Notes: generated from the letters alone by a model not told the origin. Shown: positions 1 to 7,792, counted from the stretch's first letter. The stretch: 19,830 bases of DNA from Chrysochromulina parva (GCA_002887195.1 PJAB01000848.1:1-19830), one strand, 5' to 3'. Translations and numbers: made by a program.

Positions 1-61
1 CGGGGGGCGCGGCGCGGCCGCGGGGGATTCCCCGGTCCGTCGTGAGGTCACTTTGGCCTAA

Positions 62-92
62 TCCAACTCGTGTTACGAATACTCAAGTTGGA
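62..92. repeat. Inverted repeat, 7-bp arms
   Basis: TCCAACT (62-68) and AGTTGGA (86-92) are exact reverse complements separated by 17 bases. They lie about 50 bp upstream of the TATA-like box, so they could be a regulatory palindrome. A 7-bp arm pair can also occur by chance. Confidence 0.35.
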
Positions 93-142
93 CGAGGCGG
101 GGCGCCCGCCAGGGCGCGACAGCAAGATTTCAGTGTGAAGAA

Positions 143-148
143 TATAAA
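143..148 (+). promoter_or_regulatory. TATA-like box upstream of the P-loop gene
   Basis: TATAAA lies 123 bp upstream of the ATG at 271, at a plausible distance for a transcript starting near 175. An imperfect inverted repeat (62-92) lies just upstream. This rests on motif and position only; many algal genes lack TATA boxes. Confidence 0.3.
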
Positions 149-270
149 CATTGGTTGAGAAGACAGCTTTTGCTCATTTTATCCGCACGAATGCCTCGTA
201 CAGTACGAGCGCAGGATGCCGGCTCGCCTCTCATCTCGGCCAATTTCCGCTTGGTGAATCCCGCCGAACT

Positions 271-1494
271 ATGTTCACCGGTTCAGCCCTTTTTCTCGTC
301 GCCGGCGCCCTCGTCAATCCACGTATGAGCGCCGCCGATTTGAGGGCTCGGCGTGCCGGCACGGTCACCAGCAGCTCGGATGTCGCCGCGCTCCGCGCCG
401 CCGTCGCCAACACGAATGCCAAGGTTGCCTCGCTTACGCCCTTTGACGACAGTGAACTCGATCGCCTGCTTGGCAGTCTTCGGGAGCTCGCCGGTCAGAC
501 AGCAGGTAGCATCGACTGGGTAGCGCTGCGGGAGCTATATCGTAAGTCTGCGCACAAGAACTACAAGGACTGGACCACCACCGCGGCCGATGCCACCGAA
601 CTTCAAGGCATCCTCGGCACCCCGAATGATGCGGCCTTTCAGACCATCTTCAAGCGGGTGCTGGGCGATGGCAACTTTGAAGGGGCGGTTCGTTTCGCCA
701 CGAGCCGTGCCGCTGGCAGCAAACCTTTCATCGTGCTCGTCTCTGGCCTCAACGGCATTCGCAAGACAACGAGCGTGCACCAGCCGTGGTTCCAGGCATG
801 CCTTGCGTCAGCGCTCGAGGGCCAGGGCTACGATGGGCCTGTGGACGAGCTGCCGTGCGGGGCAAACAGCTTCTTCCGCCAGCTAGATTTTATGCTCACC
901 ACGTTGGCCGCCAACGACTTTGCGACACTCTTTGAGCTCGAGGAGGTCGGTCTATACGCCGAGGTCAAGGCGAGCATCTTTGCACGCTTCCGCACCTCGG
1001 CAGAGATGCTTGGCGTGCTGCTCGTGCGTGCAGCGCAGGCCAAGGGTGCGAACGTGATGGTCGAGACGAGTGGGCGCGACGTGGGGATGTACAAGTACAT
1101 CGACGCCCTCTTCCCGGAAGACCATTACCAAAAGTTGGTCATCCACTTCTCCATCAACGAGCTCAGGTTTGCAGAGATGTCGGTGGACACGCGCATGGCC
1201 AAGGAGATGGCGGATGGAGCGGCAGCACTCGCGGCACAGCCGGGCGCCGGACTGAACGCGATCATCCGCGCGAATGCGGGCGGCCCGTATGGCTCGCAGG
1301 TCTTGAAGGGCGTGCAGGCTGACAGCGACGCTTTGTGGGCGCAGCTGCGCCGCGGCGAGGCGGGCGACGTGGCGAAGAGCTGGCTCAAGGCGAGCATCGG
1401 TATCGAGGCGCACGCTGAGCGTGACTGGACGGTGCGTGCGCTCGTCAACGGAGAGCCCAGGGGACAGACGTACACATTTGAAAAGCAGCGATGA
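271..1494 (+). CDS. Putative P-loop NTPase/kinase-like protein with N-terminal hydrophobic leader
   Basis: The reading frame is open from about 151, but the first in-frame ATG is at 271 and gives 407 residues. The N-terminus has a hydrophobic stretch (residues 5-15, SALFLVAGALV) that could be a signal or organelle-targeting leader. A strand followed by GLNGIRKTT (residues 159-167) resembles a Walker A loop. It differs from GxxxxGK[ST] in having Arg where Gly normally precedes the Lys (K165). About 100 residues on, the motif ETSGRD (265-270) follows a hydrophobic strand and precedes a helix. This layout recalls P-loop kinases of the zeta/AAA_33 kind, where an acidic substrate-binding residue lies in such a strand-loop. 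I do not recognise the family and assign no substrate. The N-terminal third (about residues 35-140) is helical with no clear domain. A TATA-like motif sits at 143-148. An out-of-frame ATG at 191 could form a short upstream ORF overlapping the start. The gene looks intact and intronless. Confidence 0.72.
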   Translation: MFTGSALFLVAGALVNPRMSAADLRARRAGTVTSSSDVAALRAAVANTNAKVASLTPFDDSELDRLLGSLRELAGQTAGSIDWVALRELYRKSAHKNYKDWTTTAADATELQGILGTPNDAAFQTIFKRVLGDGNFEGAVRFATSRAAGSKPFIVLVSGLNGIRKTTSVHQPWFQACLASALEGQGYDGPVDELPCGANSFFRQLDFMLTTLAANDFATLFELEEVGLYAEVKASIFARFRTSAEMLGVLLVRAAQAKGANVMVETSGRDVGMYKYIDALFPEDHYQKLVIHFSINELRFAEMSVDTRMAKEMADGAAALAAQPGAGLNAIIRANAGGPYGSQVLKGVQADSDALWAQLRRGEAGDVAKSWLKASIGIEAHAERDWTVRALVNGEPRGQTYTFEKQR

Positions 1495-1839
1495 CTAAGA
1501 CGAGGGGCTTGACCTCTGAGACGAGCTGGCAAGGGCGACTAAAATATGGCTCCAACCCACCCACTGCATGCGTGCATTCGGTCTGGTGACGTCTCACTGG
1601 TGTCGTCTCGGGTCGGGTCAGTCAGTCAGCCAGTTATTTCGCGCCCACCCCGCATTCCACACACATTCCAGATTTCCCGGCATGATCCATGATTCCGGCA
1701 CACGCACCGACGACGACTTTCTCAAGGAACCCCATATCTACACTCCTTGAGGCCCACGCCCCTCCTCAACACCTAATCTTGCGTGCCCTTCCGAGGCCGA
1801 GTATTCACAGAATAAATTTCACACTTCCATCCGACGCCC
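1495..1839. other. Intergenic region before selenoprotein U gene
   Basis: This 345-bp stretch holds the 3' flank of the P-loop gene and the promoter/5' UTR of the selenoprotein gene. Short ORFs here have no recognisable domains. An AT-rich AATAAAT motif (1811-1817) lies just upstream of the ATG at 1840 and could be a TATA-like element. It also contains the in-frame TAA at 1813-1815 that closes the selenoprotein frame upstream. No RNA gene was seen. Confidence 0.5.
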
Positions 1840-2544
1840 ATGCGTCAGCTCTTATTTGCGCTTGTGTGTGCACCCGCGGCCGCGTTGGTGGCGACCAGGT
1901 TGCAGACCGTGCAGGTTACCCGTGCAAGCGATGCACGACCCATTGCGCTCTCGTCGCTGTGGACCGAGGACGAGCGTGCCGTCCTGGTCTTCCTTCGTCA
2001 CTTTGGGTGAGTGTTCTGCTGGGAGCTCGCGAAGCAAGTTCGCCGCGACGTGCTCCCAGCGTTGACGGAATCCGGCGTGAAGCTCTTTGCCGTGGGCATC
2101 GGTTCTGCAGAATCTGCCAAGAAGTTTGCCGAGTCGATTGATTTCCCCGCCGACCTGCTGTTCGCTGACACGTCTGAGAACGTGGACGCGCACACCGCGA
2201 TCGGCACACGCAACACTGGCCGGGATGCAAACGGCAAGCAGATCTTTGAGGGTGTCGAGTCGATGTGGTCGGAGAAGACCAACGCCGCGTTGAAGGCGCG
2301 CGGTAAGGAGGATCTTGATAGTATCGTGGGCAATCTCTTCAGGCCAGGACCCTACAAGCCACTCATGCCCGAAGGAAGGGGGCTCTTTGATCCGAAGGTG
2401 ATGGAGAAGACGATGGTGCAAGGCGGCACATTCGTGTACGACGGCGCTACCGAGCTCTTCGCCCACTACGACTTCTCCTCGGGGGACCACGCAGATCTGA
2501 ATCGAGTCGTCCGCATTGCCACCGAGGGGCGGCGGCGTGCGTAG
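1840..2544 (+). CDS. SELENOU: Selenoprotein U (PRXL2/AhpC-TSA_2 thioredoxin-fold), Sec encoded by TGA at 2008-2010
   Basis: The ATG at 1840 opens a frame that runs through one TGA (2008-2010) to TAG at 2542-2544, giving 234 residues with selenocysteine at position 57. An in-frame TAA at 1813 makes this ATG the first possible start. The N-terminus (MRQLLFALVCAPAAALVA) looks like a signal peptide. The sequence around the TGA reads VFLRHFG-U-VFC-WELAKQ. That is the UxxC/CxxC redox motif at the first helix of the thioredoxin fold in the PRXL2/SelU/AAED1 family. Downstream family features continue in the same frame: an SxxxAKKFAE-type helix, and a C-terminal VQGGTFV...HADLNRV segment. A SECIS candidate follows in the 3' UTR (2603-2673). 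SelU proteins with Sec are known from fish and from algae; the predicted role is thiol/peroxide redox chemistry, in the secretory pathway or plastid if the leader is real. The codon before and the TGA read GGGTGAGT, which mimics a splice donor, but homology continues immediately after it. Standard gene callers would miss the N-terminus. Confidence 0.85.
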
Positions 2545-2602
2545 GCGGGGCAAAGGGCTTGTGGCGGCGTGGCCTGTGGCATCTGGCCCAAGCAAGTGTA
2601 GC

Positions 2603-2673
2603 AGAGAGAAACTATGAGGTCTGTGACTGCCAAACCATGCGGCCGTCCAGACGGAGCCACCGATGTTCTCTCT
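2603..2673 (+). promoter_or_regulatory. SECIS element candidate in 3' UTR of selenoprotein U
   Basis: Folded by hand, starting 58 bases after the TAG stop. Helix I is eight uninterrupted pairs (AGAGAGAA 2603-2610 with TTCTCTCT 2666-2673). A short internal loop follows, then the non-canonical quartet formed by TGAG (2615-2618, within ATGA) and CGAT (2661-2664), giving U-U, G-A, A-G and G-C. Helix II pairs 2618-2629 with 2648-2661, with two purine mismatches and a CC bulge. AAA (2632-2634) lies in the apical loop two bases above helix II. Quartet, helix length of about 12 and unpaired AA match the eukaryotic SECIS consensus. Helix II is imperfect, so I hold this below the Sec codon call. Confidence 0.7.
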
Positions 2674-2838
2674 CTCTCTGGGGCTGCGCAACCATTACAA
2701 AGCTCGCGCTTAAGCTCGCGCGGCCTGTGGCACCACGCCACCCGCACGCCTGCGCCGTGGTCAGGGCTACTCCCAGGACCCTGGCTCTTACAAATGCGGT
2801 GTGCGGCGGTCGTGTAGCGGTCGTGGCGCGTACGGCCT

Positions 2839-2856
2839 TTCCTAACCCTAACCCTA
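2839..2856. repeat. Interstitial telomere-like CCCTAA repeat (~2.5 copies)
   Basis: CCTAACCCTAACCCTA occurs in intergenic DNA between the selenoprotein and oxygenase genes. The unit is the complement of TTAGGG. It is too short to be a telomere; it may be a telobox-like promoter motif or a chance remnant. Confidence 0.45.
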
Positions 2857-3120
2857 CACCGAATTATTTCCCTTTTCCGATTTCCCTTTGTGATCTTGTG
2901 AATCGACCGTGCCGTTCGGGTTCTCGCGCTCCGTAAAAGCTTCGATAAAAGCTAAAACCGAACGTCAATACCGCAATAGACAATACGTGCGATACCTTGT
3001 ACGCCCCGGATACCCGCGGACCCACGCCGCGACTTACACACGGTACCCGTCTAATCCTTGTGTCCGCGTGGTTGTAAATCGGTAGGCTGACCTTCCGGTA
3101 CAGCTCTCGTTTCGTCCGCC

Positions 3121-3152
3121 AAGTGCAAGTCGGTGCGCTCACCGCTGCACTT
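3121..3152. repeat. Nested hairpin at the 3' end of the oxygenase gene
   Basis: AAGTGCA (3121-3127) pairs with TGCACTT (3146-3152), and inside it GGTG (3132-3135) pairs with CACC (3140-3143). It spans the stop codon region of the minus-strand gene ending at 3139. It could be a 3'-end RNA structure; no function is established. Confidence 0.35.
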
Positions 3153-4227
3153 CGGATTCCACTTGCGCTTCGTGTTCGAAAATGTTGCACGCGACGCTGA
3201 TACGCAGGTGGCCTCCCGGGGGCGGGCTGGGACGTAGGCTGCCTCCCAGCGGCCCAGGCGTCCCCTCAGGGGATGGCATCGCTCGCGGCATCACCGCGTG
3301 CGTCACGTGTAACGGAAAAAGCCACAGCTCCCCCGGCACGGGAGCAATAGGCAACACGGAGTAGGCGAGCGTGGTCGGCTCTGGTCTTGTCTGTAGCAAG
3401 AGCGCGCCAGCCAGCGCAGCCTCAGCGGACGTCTCACGGGGATCGCCCTCGGCGGCCGGAAGTGAGATTCCATGCCGCGCAGCGATGGCACGCAGGTCGG
3501 CGATGCTCTTGGCCATCAGGATCTCGCTATTCGGCGCACCGCCGCGCAGTAGCGCGAGGCTCAGGGCGGCTGTGGACACAGGCACATCGGACGCGGGCCT
3601 AGGCCTCGTAGGTGCCATGTCAGCTCCGCTCGCCGCATAGTACACGGCCGACCAGCCGTCACGGCTGCCATGGTCGTGCAAGCAATTGAAATCGTACTTG
3701 CCTGAGGCGTTCAGCCACCCGTAGACTTCAGCATCGAGCCATGTGGGCTCGATGACCTTGATGGCCTCGAGGACGAGATCGTGCACCCCACGATACCACG
3801 CGTCGGCGGCGTCCGCTTTCAATGGGAATGAGACGCTGTCGCTATGGAAGCCGCCTTGGTTGGAACGCATGATGCCGCAGGCGCCCGCATACTTCTTGGC
3901 GCCGCACGCACACAGTGCCGGATTGATATCTTCGGCCACGCCTGGATGGATGATGAACTGATGCACGGTGATGGTGCAAGCCTCTCTATTACGCGTGTCG
4001 GGCGTAGTGACAACTCGATGGCTCAGAAACGTAGAGGAGTCTCGCAAGTTGCAGACTTTTTGAACGATTGCTGGCCACTGGTGGGTCCCGCGCTGCTCAG
4101 TCCAGGCGCCACGTGCGTCTCTTGAGCCCTTGATGTGCGACAGGAGCATGTTCGCGGCCGTGCGCATGGGCATACCAGGAGTGAATAGCTGCTTCTGGTT
4201 CTCAGTGTATCGTAGCTGGCGTGGCAT
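3139..4227 (-). CDS. 2-oxoglutarate/Fe(II)-dependent oxygenase-like protein with SAP-like insert
   Basis: The ATG at 4227 gives 362 residues without introns. The central and C-terminal parts match the double-stranded beta-helix of putative 2OG-Fe(II) oxygenases (2OG-FeII_Oxy_5 type). A RSNQGGFHS segment (121-129) is followed by N..HDH (H184 and D185/H186) and WSAVYY (192-197). Then come LWLFPLHVTHAV (301-312, distal His H310) and RISVACN (342-348, Arg proposed to bind 2-oxoglutarate). Together these supply the HxD/H...H...R set. Between the two iron-binding halves (about residues 203-290) is an insertion containing SIADLRAIAARHGISL and a second Ala-rich helix. This resembles a SAP/SAP-like helix-turn-helix, a nucleic-acid-binding fold. 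A small CxCxxKKYAGAC cluster lies at 106-117. The substrate is unknown; the SAP-like insert makes a chromatin, RNA or nucleoprotein target possible, which is inference. It diverges from the aspartic protease gene with 238 bp between the two starts. Confidence 0.72.
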   Translation of the reverse strand: MPRQLRYTENQKQLFTPGMPMRTAANMLLSHIKGSRDARGAWTEQRGTHQWPAIVQKVCNLRDSSTFLSHRVVTTPDTRNREACTITVHQFIIHPGVAEDINPALCACGAKKYAGACGIMRSNQGGFHSDSVSFPLKADAADAWYRGVHDLVLEAIKVIEPTWLDAEVYGWLNASGKYDFNCLHDHGSRDGWSAVYYAASGADMAPTRPRPASDVPVSTAALSLALLRGGAPNSEILMAKSIADLRAIAARHGISLPAAEGDPRETSAEAALAGALLLQTRPEPTTLAYSVLPIAPVPGELWLFPLHVTHAVMPRAMPSPEGTPGPLGGSLRPSPPPGGHLRISVACNIFEHEAQVESEVQR

Positions 4228-4465
4228 GTTGACGTGGTTTGCCTCGCTATGGCGTGTGGGGGATGGTCGATGGAGGCGGAGGTGTGGCCGAGAAACACGT
4301 CGGCGAAATGCCCAAAAAGCCTAGCAACAAAAACATGCAGGAAATCTTCGCCTAAATACATAAGATACTCAAACACCGTCACCTACGGTTTTCGCCATCT
4401 CCTGACCTGACACTTTCGGTGACCTCTTTTTTGTGAAATGGTGGAAAGAGCTGTGAAGCGCAACC

Positions 4466-6906
4466 ATGCTCGCAAACGCCAGCAATCGCGCGGCGATCAC
4501 ACCGCTGCGCTTTTCGGCGCCTCCACCGTACGCGGTGAACGGCTCGCGCCGGCGACTTGCACTGCGCAGCGGCTGGCGACTCTCGGGCAACCTGCACACG
4601 CTCGGCTACTTTGCGGCCGAGGTGTGCCTCGGCACGCCGCAGACCTCATTCGAGCTGATCGTCGACACGGGATCGTCGCTCATGGCGCTGCCGTGCGCCG
4701 GGTGCACCCATTGCGGCCAGCACAAGCACGGCGCGCGCTTCGACGCCCAACGTTCGAGCACGGCCTCAACCTATTCGTGCTCGCGCACGCCGACGGGCAT
4801 GCACTGCCATACATGCACCTCGAGCGAGTGCGGCTACTCAGTGTCGTACGCCGAGGGTAGCCGGATCTCGGGGAAGATGGTCGAAGACCAGGTCCAGATC
4901 GCCTCCGAGCGCGGGCGCATCAGCCTGCCCGTCGCCTTCGGCTGCCAGACCTTCGAGAGCGGCCTCTTCAACTCACAGGTGGCGGATGGCATCATCGGCT
5001 TTTCGTTCGGTGGCGTGTACGGGCAGACGCTGCACGATCGGCTGGTGCAGCAGCAGCACACGCACGATACCTTCTCGATGTGCCTCTCAGAGACCGTCGG
5101 TGCCCTCGTACTCGGCGCTACCGTGCCGGCAGCCGGCCTCGGAGTTCCATGGATTCCATTGACGTCGAGGTCAGCCTATGAGGTGCGGTAGCTGATGGCC
5201 CTCCCTCCTTGCATGCTGATGGCCCTGCCTCCCTTGCAGGCTGGTTGCACACTCCCTCCCCCTCCCCTCCCCCTCCTGCCACGGCGTCCACCTGCGACCC
5301 GTTACAGGTCGCCGTCACCGACTTCCTAATCGAGGGGCGCGCCGTCGCGAGCGGTTCGTCCTTATTCGCAGGCACCATCGTCGATTCCGGCACGACGTTC
5401 ACTTACCTGCCGCCCAGCGCGTACACGCAGGCGCGTGACCAGTGGCGCACGCGCTGCCCGTGGGGTACGTGCTCGAGCCGGGCCACCAAGGGCCAATACC
5501 CCGACGACTACTGCTACACGATGAGCCGCAAGGAGCTCGACGGCTTCGTCTCGTATGGCTTTAAGTTCCTGGCGGGCGGGCACGTGCTGCCGCTACCACC
5601 GAGCCAGTACGGTTACGAGATGCGCACGGGGGTCTGGTGCCTCGGCATCTATAACAATGAGCACAATGGCGCTGTCATCGGCGCCGCCACCATGCGAAAC
5701 CACGAAGTCGTCTTCGATAAGGGGAGTGCGCGCGTAGCCTTCGTTCCATCCGATTGTGTCGCCATGCACGGAGGCAAGAAGGGTTCGGTCCTCGAGGGCG
5801 GTTATGGACTGAGTGGGTGCGCGGTGCCCGAGACGCCCAACCCGCCGCCGGCGCCGCCCGCGCACCCGCCGCCGCCGCCCGCGCCGCCGCCCTCGCCACG
5901 ACCGCCGCCGCCGCCCTCGCCGCCGCCCGCGCCGCCGCCGCCGCCCTCGCCGAACCCCAGCCCGCCTCGGCCACCCGCGCACCCGCCGCCACCCACGCCG
6001 CCCTCGCATCCGCCAGGGTGGCACGAATCCCTCCCGCCGCCGCCCTCGCCGCCATATGTGGGCCCATTGGGGCGCGCGTGGGACGGCATGAAGCATTTCG
6101 TCACTTCGACGTTCGACGCAGTGCGCACGCCGATCATGTCCTTCGTCAAGGACGCCAGCGAGCACCGTCTGAGCGCGGAGCGGGTCTTCGTGTTGGCTTT
6201 CGTGGCGATCCTGTCCACGGCGTGCTGTGCGCTGTGCTGCATCTGCTGGTGCATGAGCGACGCGGACGACTCTAGCAAACGCGCGGCGGCCGAGGGCGGC
6301 GTCGGCGGCGGCGGCTTGCTCTCCGACCGAGAGTCCGAGATGCTCTCGATGCTCGATCGGGAGATCCTGGCCTCCAGGGATGTCCTCGATGCGAAGCACA
6401 ACGCGCGACGCAACGCGGTCGCGAAGGTGGGGGCCAAGGGCGGCCTGAGCCCTCCTCCGGGCAAATCGCGCGTTCGCTGGCTGCCGCTTCGTCGGATCAC
6501 TCCGAGTGGCTACATGCGTGCCGGTACGCACGATGAGGACGGCGAGGGCGTCAACTTTGAGATTGGAGGCGATTCCGACGAGGAGGAGGACGCACCGGCG
6601 TTGGGCGCGGTGCTCGGCACGGCGCCCATCGGCATGGCGCCCTGTGGCAACGCCGTCGCCTCCAGTGCCCTCTCCGTGTACGCGGACGTGCCTGAGGGCA
6701 CGGGCACCAGGCTGCGCCTCACCATAGCCTCCAGCGGCGGCGACGGCAGCGGCGGCGGCGCGGAGATCAACGTACCGCTGCCCGCGGGCGTGGTGGCACA
6801 TCAGGCGATCCGCTTCCAGCTGCTTCCCTCTCAGATCGCTGCGCTCCACGCCGAGGATGTCCTCGCGCTGCGCGACGGGCGCTTCCACGTGTCTCGCGTC
6901 TCGTAA
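4466..6906 (+). CDS. Membrane-anchored pepsin-like (A1) aspartic protease with polyproline stalk; exons 4466-5182 and 5308-6906
   Basis: Two exons joined at a phase-0 intron (5183-5307) give 771 residues. Exon 1 carries the first catalytic motif VDTGSS (Asp67) and a Cys-rich flap region (CAGCTHC, CHTCTSSECGYSVSYAEGS). Exon 2 restores the fold (SAYE-VAVTDFLIEG) and supplies the second motif VDSGTT (Asp265). After the protease domain comes a stalk rich in PPP/PPSP (nt about 5839-6060). A transmembrane segment follows (residues about 532-555, nt 6184-6255, ending in Cys-rich CCALCCICWC). The cytoplasmic tail is acidic and Ser/Gly-rich, about 215 residues long. The design resembles membrane-tethered A1 proteases that shed or process proteins in the secretory pathway or at the cell surface. 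An in-frame TGA (4454-4456) precedes the ATG, and the present N-terminus has no signal peptide, so an upstream exon carrying one is possible. The polyproline stretch resembles hydroxyproline-rich cell-wall proteins of algae. Confidence 0.88.
5183..5307 (+). other. Spliceosomal intron (125 bp, phase 0) in the aspartic protease gene
   Basis: The donor GTGCGG follows the Glu codon of SAYE. The acceptor TTACAG precedes GTCGCC. Splicing joins the frames and restores the A1 protease sequence. A pyrimidine-rich tract (about 5251-5279) precedes the acceptor. An internal TTGCAG at 5234-5239 is a decoy acceptor whose use would put the downstream sequence out of frame and reach a stop. Confidence 0.88.
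5191..5239 (+). repeat. Tandem duplication inside the protease intron (two ~24-bp copies)
   Basis: The copy at 5191-5214 begins GCTGATGGCCCT and ends TTGCAT. The copy at 5215-5239 begins GCTGATGGCCCT and ends TTGCAG. They differ by a substitution or two and one inserted C. The second copy ends in a perfect 3' splice-site hexamer that the first has lost. Confidence 0.75.
5839..6054 (+). repeat. Polyproline-coding low-complexity tract (CCG/CCC-rich) in the protease stalk
   Basis: This is a run of Pro codons with Ala, Ser and His interspersed (PPPPPAPPPSPRPPPPP type). It links the protease domain to the transmembrane helix. It is strongly strand-biased (C-rich on plus), which creates long spurious Gly/Arg-rich frames on the other strand. 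In green and chromalveolate algae such SP/PP tracts are often hydroxylated and glycosylated; here that is inference. Confidence 0.85.
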
Positions 6907-7290
6907 CAGCTCGCCCAATGGGACGTCGCGCCGTCGTGGGCACCGACCGAGCGTGGCGAGGCAGTGGTGAGGGCGGGGGGGACGGAGGCGGCGAGGGTGG
7001 CGGTAAGGCGCAGGCGAGGAAGGTGGTGAAGGTGGAGGTGACGGTGGAGGCGACCGAGACGGCGAGATGGCGGAGGAGAGGGCGCCCCCCCGGACTCCTG
7101 CAGGTCTGTGCAGCGCGGACGAGCGGACCGCAGGAGGCCGAAGAGCCGGACGCTGAGACGAGAGCGCGACGGCGTGGGCCACGTAGCTACCACGTAGCAG
7201 CTGCACTCTCCCCCAGATCGTTGATCCACATTTCCAACTCCTCGGAGATGTCTTTTACCGAACACGTTGCAACCTCGAACCTGAACCTCA

Positions 7291-7307
7291 GTCCTCACCG
7301 TGAGGAC
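7291..7307. repeat. Perfect palindrome with 8-bp arms and 1-base centre
   Basis: GTCCTCAC (7291-7298) and GTGAGGAC (7300-7307) are exact reverse complements around a single C. It could be a dimeric transcription-factor site for the downstream gene or a 3'-end structure of the protease transcript; the sequence does not decide. Confidence 0.5.
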
Positions 7308-7591
7308 CTCACGGCATACAATTCAAATGTTCAATCACGAATCAGGCGGGTGGGGATGGTCATGACGCATGCTGTGTAAGAAAACTGAAAAAGTAAGCCA
7401 CTTCTTCTTCTTTCTAACAGGAAATTCACGGAATTTACCTCGACCAATTCGAGGATTCGAGCGAGTACTCAGTACTTGTGTTGACCGAGGGGAGCGGAGC
7501 CGTCCTTTGAGACGGTGTCGAGAGACGGTGGTGTGGTCAGAGCGCGCGGGGGGACACCGCGGACGAAATTGACTGACTCAGATCTGCGCAT

Positions 7592-7705
7592 TTCGGCACC
7601 GGTAAAAAGACACCGGGCTCCGGGGGGAGCCGGGTCACACACGGGACACACGGGCGCACACGGGCACACGGATACACAGACGAACCTCAAAAATTCGGCA
7701 CCGGT
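7592..7705. repeat. 12-bp direct repeats flanking a hairpin and a CACACGGG-type minisatellite
   Basis: TTCGGCACCGGT occurs at 7592-7603 and again at 7694-7705. Between them lies a hairpin with near-perfect arms, ACCGGGCTCC (7612-7621) and GGAGCCGGGT (7626-7635). It is followed by about four degenerate units of CACACGGGCG (7635-7680). The arrangement lies directly upstream of the RlmN-like gene. Confidence 0.55.
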
Positions 7706-7792
7706 TGACAGCGGGAGATGTGCGATCTCGCTCCCACCTTCCAGATGACGCTGGTCTTCACGCGACGGTTCTTAGCAACTCATCAACACCAC

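Larger units (their letters stand above)
2545..3138. other. Intergenic region between convergent genes, with SECIS and telomere-like repeat
   Basis: The left 130 bp is the 3' UTR of the selenoprotein gene including the SECIS candidate. A CT-rich tract (2666-2680) follows. Around 2839-2856 is a short interstitial telomere-type array, about two and a half copies of CCCTAA. The remainder holds no ORF with recognisable homology. It ends in a small hairpin (3121-3152) that overlaps the last codons of the minus-strand oxygenase gene. Confidence 0.5.
6907..7792. other. Intergenic region with GGA-rich tract, palindrome and short repeats
   Basis: From about 6970 to 7085 the plus strand is purine-rich (GGA/GGT/GAG tracts). 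A 17-bp perfect palindrome GTCCTCAC-C-GTGAGGAC lies at 7291-7307. Further right are a hairpin (7612-7635), a CACACGGG-like tandem array (7635-7680) and two copies of TTCGGCACCGGT. These lie 60-200 bp upstream of the radical SAM gene start and may belong to its promoter or 5' UTR. The frames that stay open here code for low-complexity sequence with no recognisable domain. Confidence 0.5.

Noticed and set aside
2006..2013. GGGTGAGT at the Sec codon read as a splice donor
   Set aside because: It matches a donor consensus, but the family sequence (second Cys, WELAKQ helix) continues directly after it in the same frame. An intron would delete the active site, and the two accepted introns here use GTGCG donors.
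2839..2856. Chromosome end or telomere
   Set aside because: There are only about two and a half CCCTAA units with genes on both sides, so this is not a terminal array.
5593..7206. 537-residue open frame on the minus strand
   Set aside because: It is opposite the protease exon 2; its Arg/Gly-rich stretches are the complement of the polyproline tract and no domain is present.
6918..7379. 153-residue plus-strand frame downstream of the protease
   Set aside because: It covers a GGA-rich tract and has no recognisable domain; composition differs from the confident genes.
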